Shown here: positions 14,493 to 15,768 of the stretch, one piece after another | How the letters are laid out: the number at the start of each line of letters is the position of its first letter | Numbering within the stretch: the stretch's first letter is position 1 | NCBI GenBank assembly: GCA_026392265.1 | Contig: JAPLCL010000120.1 | Span: 1-15,768 of the forward strand | Source: Actinomycetota bacterium | GTDB lineage: Bacteria > Actinomycetota > Thermoleophilia > UBA2241 | Direction: 5' to 3' | Length of the DNA: 15,768 bases | Position numbers and translations under genes: made by a program | The notes under the pieces: generated by a model | What the model saw: only the letters and a program-made list of their open reading frames with translations | The model's database searches: none | Told to the model about the DNA's origin: nothing

Positions 14493-15622
14493 CAGCGGCG
14501 CGCGGCGCGCTGCCGCGCGATGGCGTCGTCGTTCAGCGTGATGCCCAGCCCCGGCGACATGGGCACGAGCACGGTGGACACGCCCTCGCGTAGTTCGGCG
14601 CGCAGCCCACTCCCGATGTCGTCTGTGTACCCGCCGGGCCGCCACGGCAGATCGGCGTCGCCATGGGTGGCATTGGCCAGCGCTGCGTTGAGGTGGAAAT
14701 GCGCCGCAAGGCCGAGCGAACTCTCGCCCATATTGCCCACCATGACGCTGATCCCGGCAGCCTCGGCGATGGCGTTGACCTTGAGAGCGTTCAATATGCC
14801 GCCGGTCTTCATGAGCTTGACCACGAAGATGTCGCAGGCGCCGGCCTTGGCGACGGCCAGCGCCTCTCGGGGCCCGCGCACTGACTCGTCCAGAGCGATC
14901 GGCACGTCCACGTGGGCGCGTACGAAGCGCGCCGCCTCGAGGTCGTCCATGCGCACCGGCTGCTCCGCGAACTCGATGCCATACGGCTCCAGCAGCCTGA
15001 TGGCGCGCACGGCCGTCTTGGCGTTGAGCCAGCCTTGGTTGGCGTCGACGGTGAGGCGCGCCTGCGGGCCGGCCGCTTGGCGCACGGCGGCGACGCGCTG
15101 CTCGTCGCGCTCGGGAAGGTCGCCGACTTTGATCTTGAACACCGTGACGCCCTCGGCGAGCATGCGCCGCGTCTTGTCGGCCAAGGCTTCAGGCTCGTCC
15201 CAGCCCAAGGCGATGACCTCCACCAGTCCGTCCCTGGTGCGGCCGCCGAGCAGATCGCAGAGCGGCCGCCCGAGGGCCTTACCCTGCAGGTCCCAGAGCG
15301 CCATCTCCAGGGCGGCGCACGCCGCCTGGTTACCCACCGTCCACAGCTCGCGCTCCCAGCAGTGCACGATGGCCTCTACAGCGAACGGGTCCTTGCCGAT
15401 CACCGACGGCGCCAGGTACTCCCCGATCACGTCCTGCACCGTCCACACGGTGTCGCCGGTGAACTCGTAGGCTGGGCAGGCCTCACCGTAGCCGACGAGG
15501 GCCTCGTCGGTCTCCACTCGTACCAGGTCGCAGGGACTGTAGGCCAGCGCCGAGGAGGCGATGACGAATGGCTTCTCCATCTGGAGCTCGAGCGTCTCCA
15601 CGTGCACGGCGGTGATCTTCAC
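14489..15622 (-). CDS. Enolase-superfamily dipeptide epimerase-like enzyme (MLE subgroup)
   Basis: A 377-residue member of the muconate-lactonizing/mandelate racemase-type enolase superfamily, with a capping domain (1-125) and a beta-barrel (130-360). The catalytic set is complete: Lys163 and Lys165 (FKIKVG), Mg2+ ligands Asp193 (VDANQGW), Glu220 (FAEQP) and Asp245 (ALDES), and the opposite-face Lys269 (VVKLMKTGG). A C-terminal D-A-D motif (322-324) is the feature that in dipeptide epimerases binds the dipeptide amino group. This favours an L-Ala-D/L-Glu-type epimerase over o-succinylbenzoate synthase or MLE. The actual dipeptide cannot be read from sequence. GTG at 15622 is chosen because GGAG (15631-15634) lies 8 bases away and the protein then starts KITAVHVETL, typical of the family. 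The frame is open upstream to 15718. It is coupled by a 4-base overlap to the arginase-fold gene. Confidence 0.85.
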   Translation of the reverse strand: MKITAVHVETLELQMEKPFVIASSALAYSPCDLVRVETDEALVGYGEACPAYEFTGDTVWTVQDVIGEYLAPSVIGKDPFAVEAIVHCWERELWTVGNQAACAALEMALWDLQGKALGRPLCDLLGGRTRDGLVEVIALGWDEPEALADKTRRMLAEGVTVFKIKVGDLPERDEQRVAAVRQAAGPQARLTVDANQGWLNAKTAVRAIRLLEPYGIEFAEQPVRMDDLEAARFVRAHVDVPIALDESVRGPREALAVAKAGACDIFVVKLMKTGGILNALKVNAIAEAAGISVMVGNMGESSLGLAAHFHLNAALANATHGDADLPWRPGGYTDDIGSGLRAELREGVSTVLVPMSPGLGITLNDDAIARQRAARRW

Positions 15623-15768
15623 GAAGCACTCTCCACGAAGCAAGGTCGAGGTCCGGGACAGTCTACGCCATGGCCGTGATCGGCCGGAAGAGGCCGCTGG
15701 ATCCGGCCCGTCCGGCATACACCCGGCGCGCCATACCCGATCACCGGCGGGCGCTTGGCTTGCCCGCC
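15623..15768. other. Upstream region of the epimerase operon with an edge hairpin
   Basis: There is no gene here. On the minus strand TAGACT (around 15660-15665) could be a -10 element, but I see no convincing -35. A 7-bp stem GGCGGGC/GCCCGCC (15746-15752 with 15762-15768) sits at the window edge and could be the terminator of an adjacent gene outside the window. Confidence 0.3.

Noticed and set aside
13548..14645. Longer start for the arginase-fold gene
   Set aside because: The extra 51 residues are Arg/His-rich and lie inside the epimerase gene. GTG 14492 overlaps its stop neatly.
13407..15470. A 687-codon open frame on the plus strand across the epimerase and arginase-fold genes
   Set aside because: Antisense shadow: the minus strand has complete enolase-superfamily catalytic residues and a coupled GTGA junction, whereas this frame is Arg/Ala/Ser-rich without any motif.
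1..15768. CRISPR arrays, tRNA or rRNA genes, insertion sequences, integrase sites
   Set aside because: No short regularly spaced repeats, no cloverleaf-like segments, no transposase or integrase motifs and no flanking inverted repeats were seen. The 507-bp repeats are protein domains.

Overview
The window is GC-rich, with strongly GC-biased third codon positions, frequent GTG starts and good Shine-Dalgarno sequences. The gene content suggests an anaerobic or facultative bacterium. My best guess is a deep-branching actinobacterium, but the sequence gives no direct taxonomic marker. Two perfect parS sites show that the piece is chromosomal (or a large replicon using ParABS) and probably lies in the origin-proximal domain.

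Left (1-3217, + strand): the end of a lysine-fermentation operon. It holds the 3' part of kamE (B12/PLP lysine 5,6-aminomutase beta subunit), an acetyl-CoA acetyltransferase (thiolase) and kdd (3,5-diaminohexanoate dehydrogenase), closed by a 15-bp-stem terminator. The aminomutase makes 3,5-diaminohexanoate, Kdd oxidises it, and the thiolase works at the acetoacetyl-CoA/acetyl-CoA end of the same route. Both inter-gene gaps contain a short SD-preceded ORF that stops on the next gene's start codon.

3218-3448: an intergenic island with two consensus parS sites 87 bp apart (the second inside a 32-bp perfect palindrome) and a strong hairpin terminator for the leftward gene. 3449-4350: two leftward small genes, one a signal-anchored Gly/Met/Cys-rich protein and one a SHOCT-like protein. 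4380-5474: mrp, a MIP18-domain plus P-loop Fe-S carrier ATPase.

5475-6824: no intact gene. A decayed GAF-GGDEF diguanylate cyclase lies here, with frame changes and deletions that removed the active-site loop. A good sigma70-type promoter follows. 6825-13106: one 2093-residue protein that dominates the window. Its order is MerR/excisionase-type HTH, eight GAF domains (the last six in an exact 169-residue register), an intact HD-GYP phosphodiesterase, a Cache/PAS-like sensor, an intact GGEEF diguanylate cyclase with an I-site, and a degenerate second HD-GYP. It appears to combine DNA binding, multi-input sensing, and c-di-GMP synthesis and hydrolysis in one soluble polypeptide. It is the best candidate for something undescribed.

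Right (13232-15622, - strand): a small unknown ORF, then an enolase-superfamily dipeptide epimerase-like gene overlapping by 4 bp a downstream arginase-fold gene. That second gene has lost most of the Mn-binding residues, so it is probably a pseudoenzyme or a neofunctionalised partner. I saw no tRNA, rRNA, CRISPR array, transposase or integrase.
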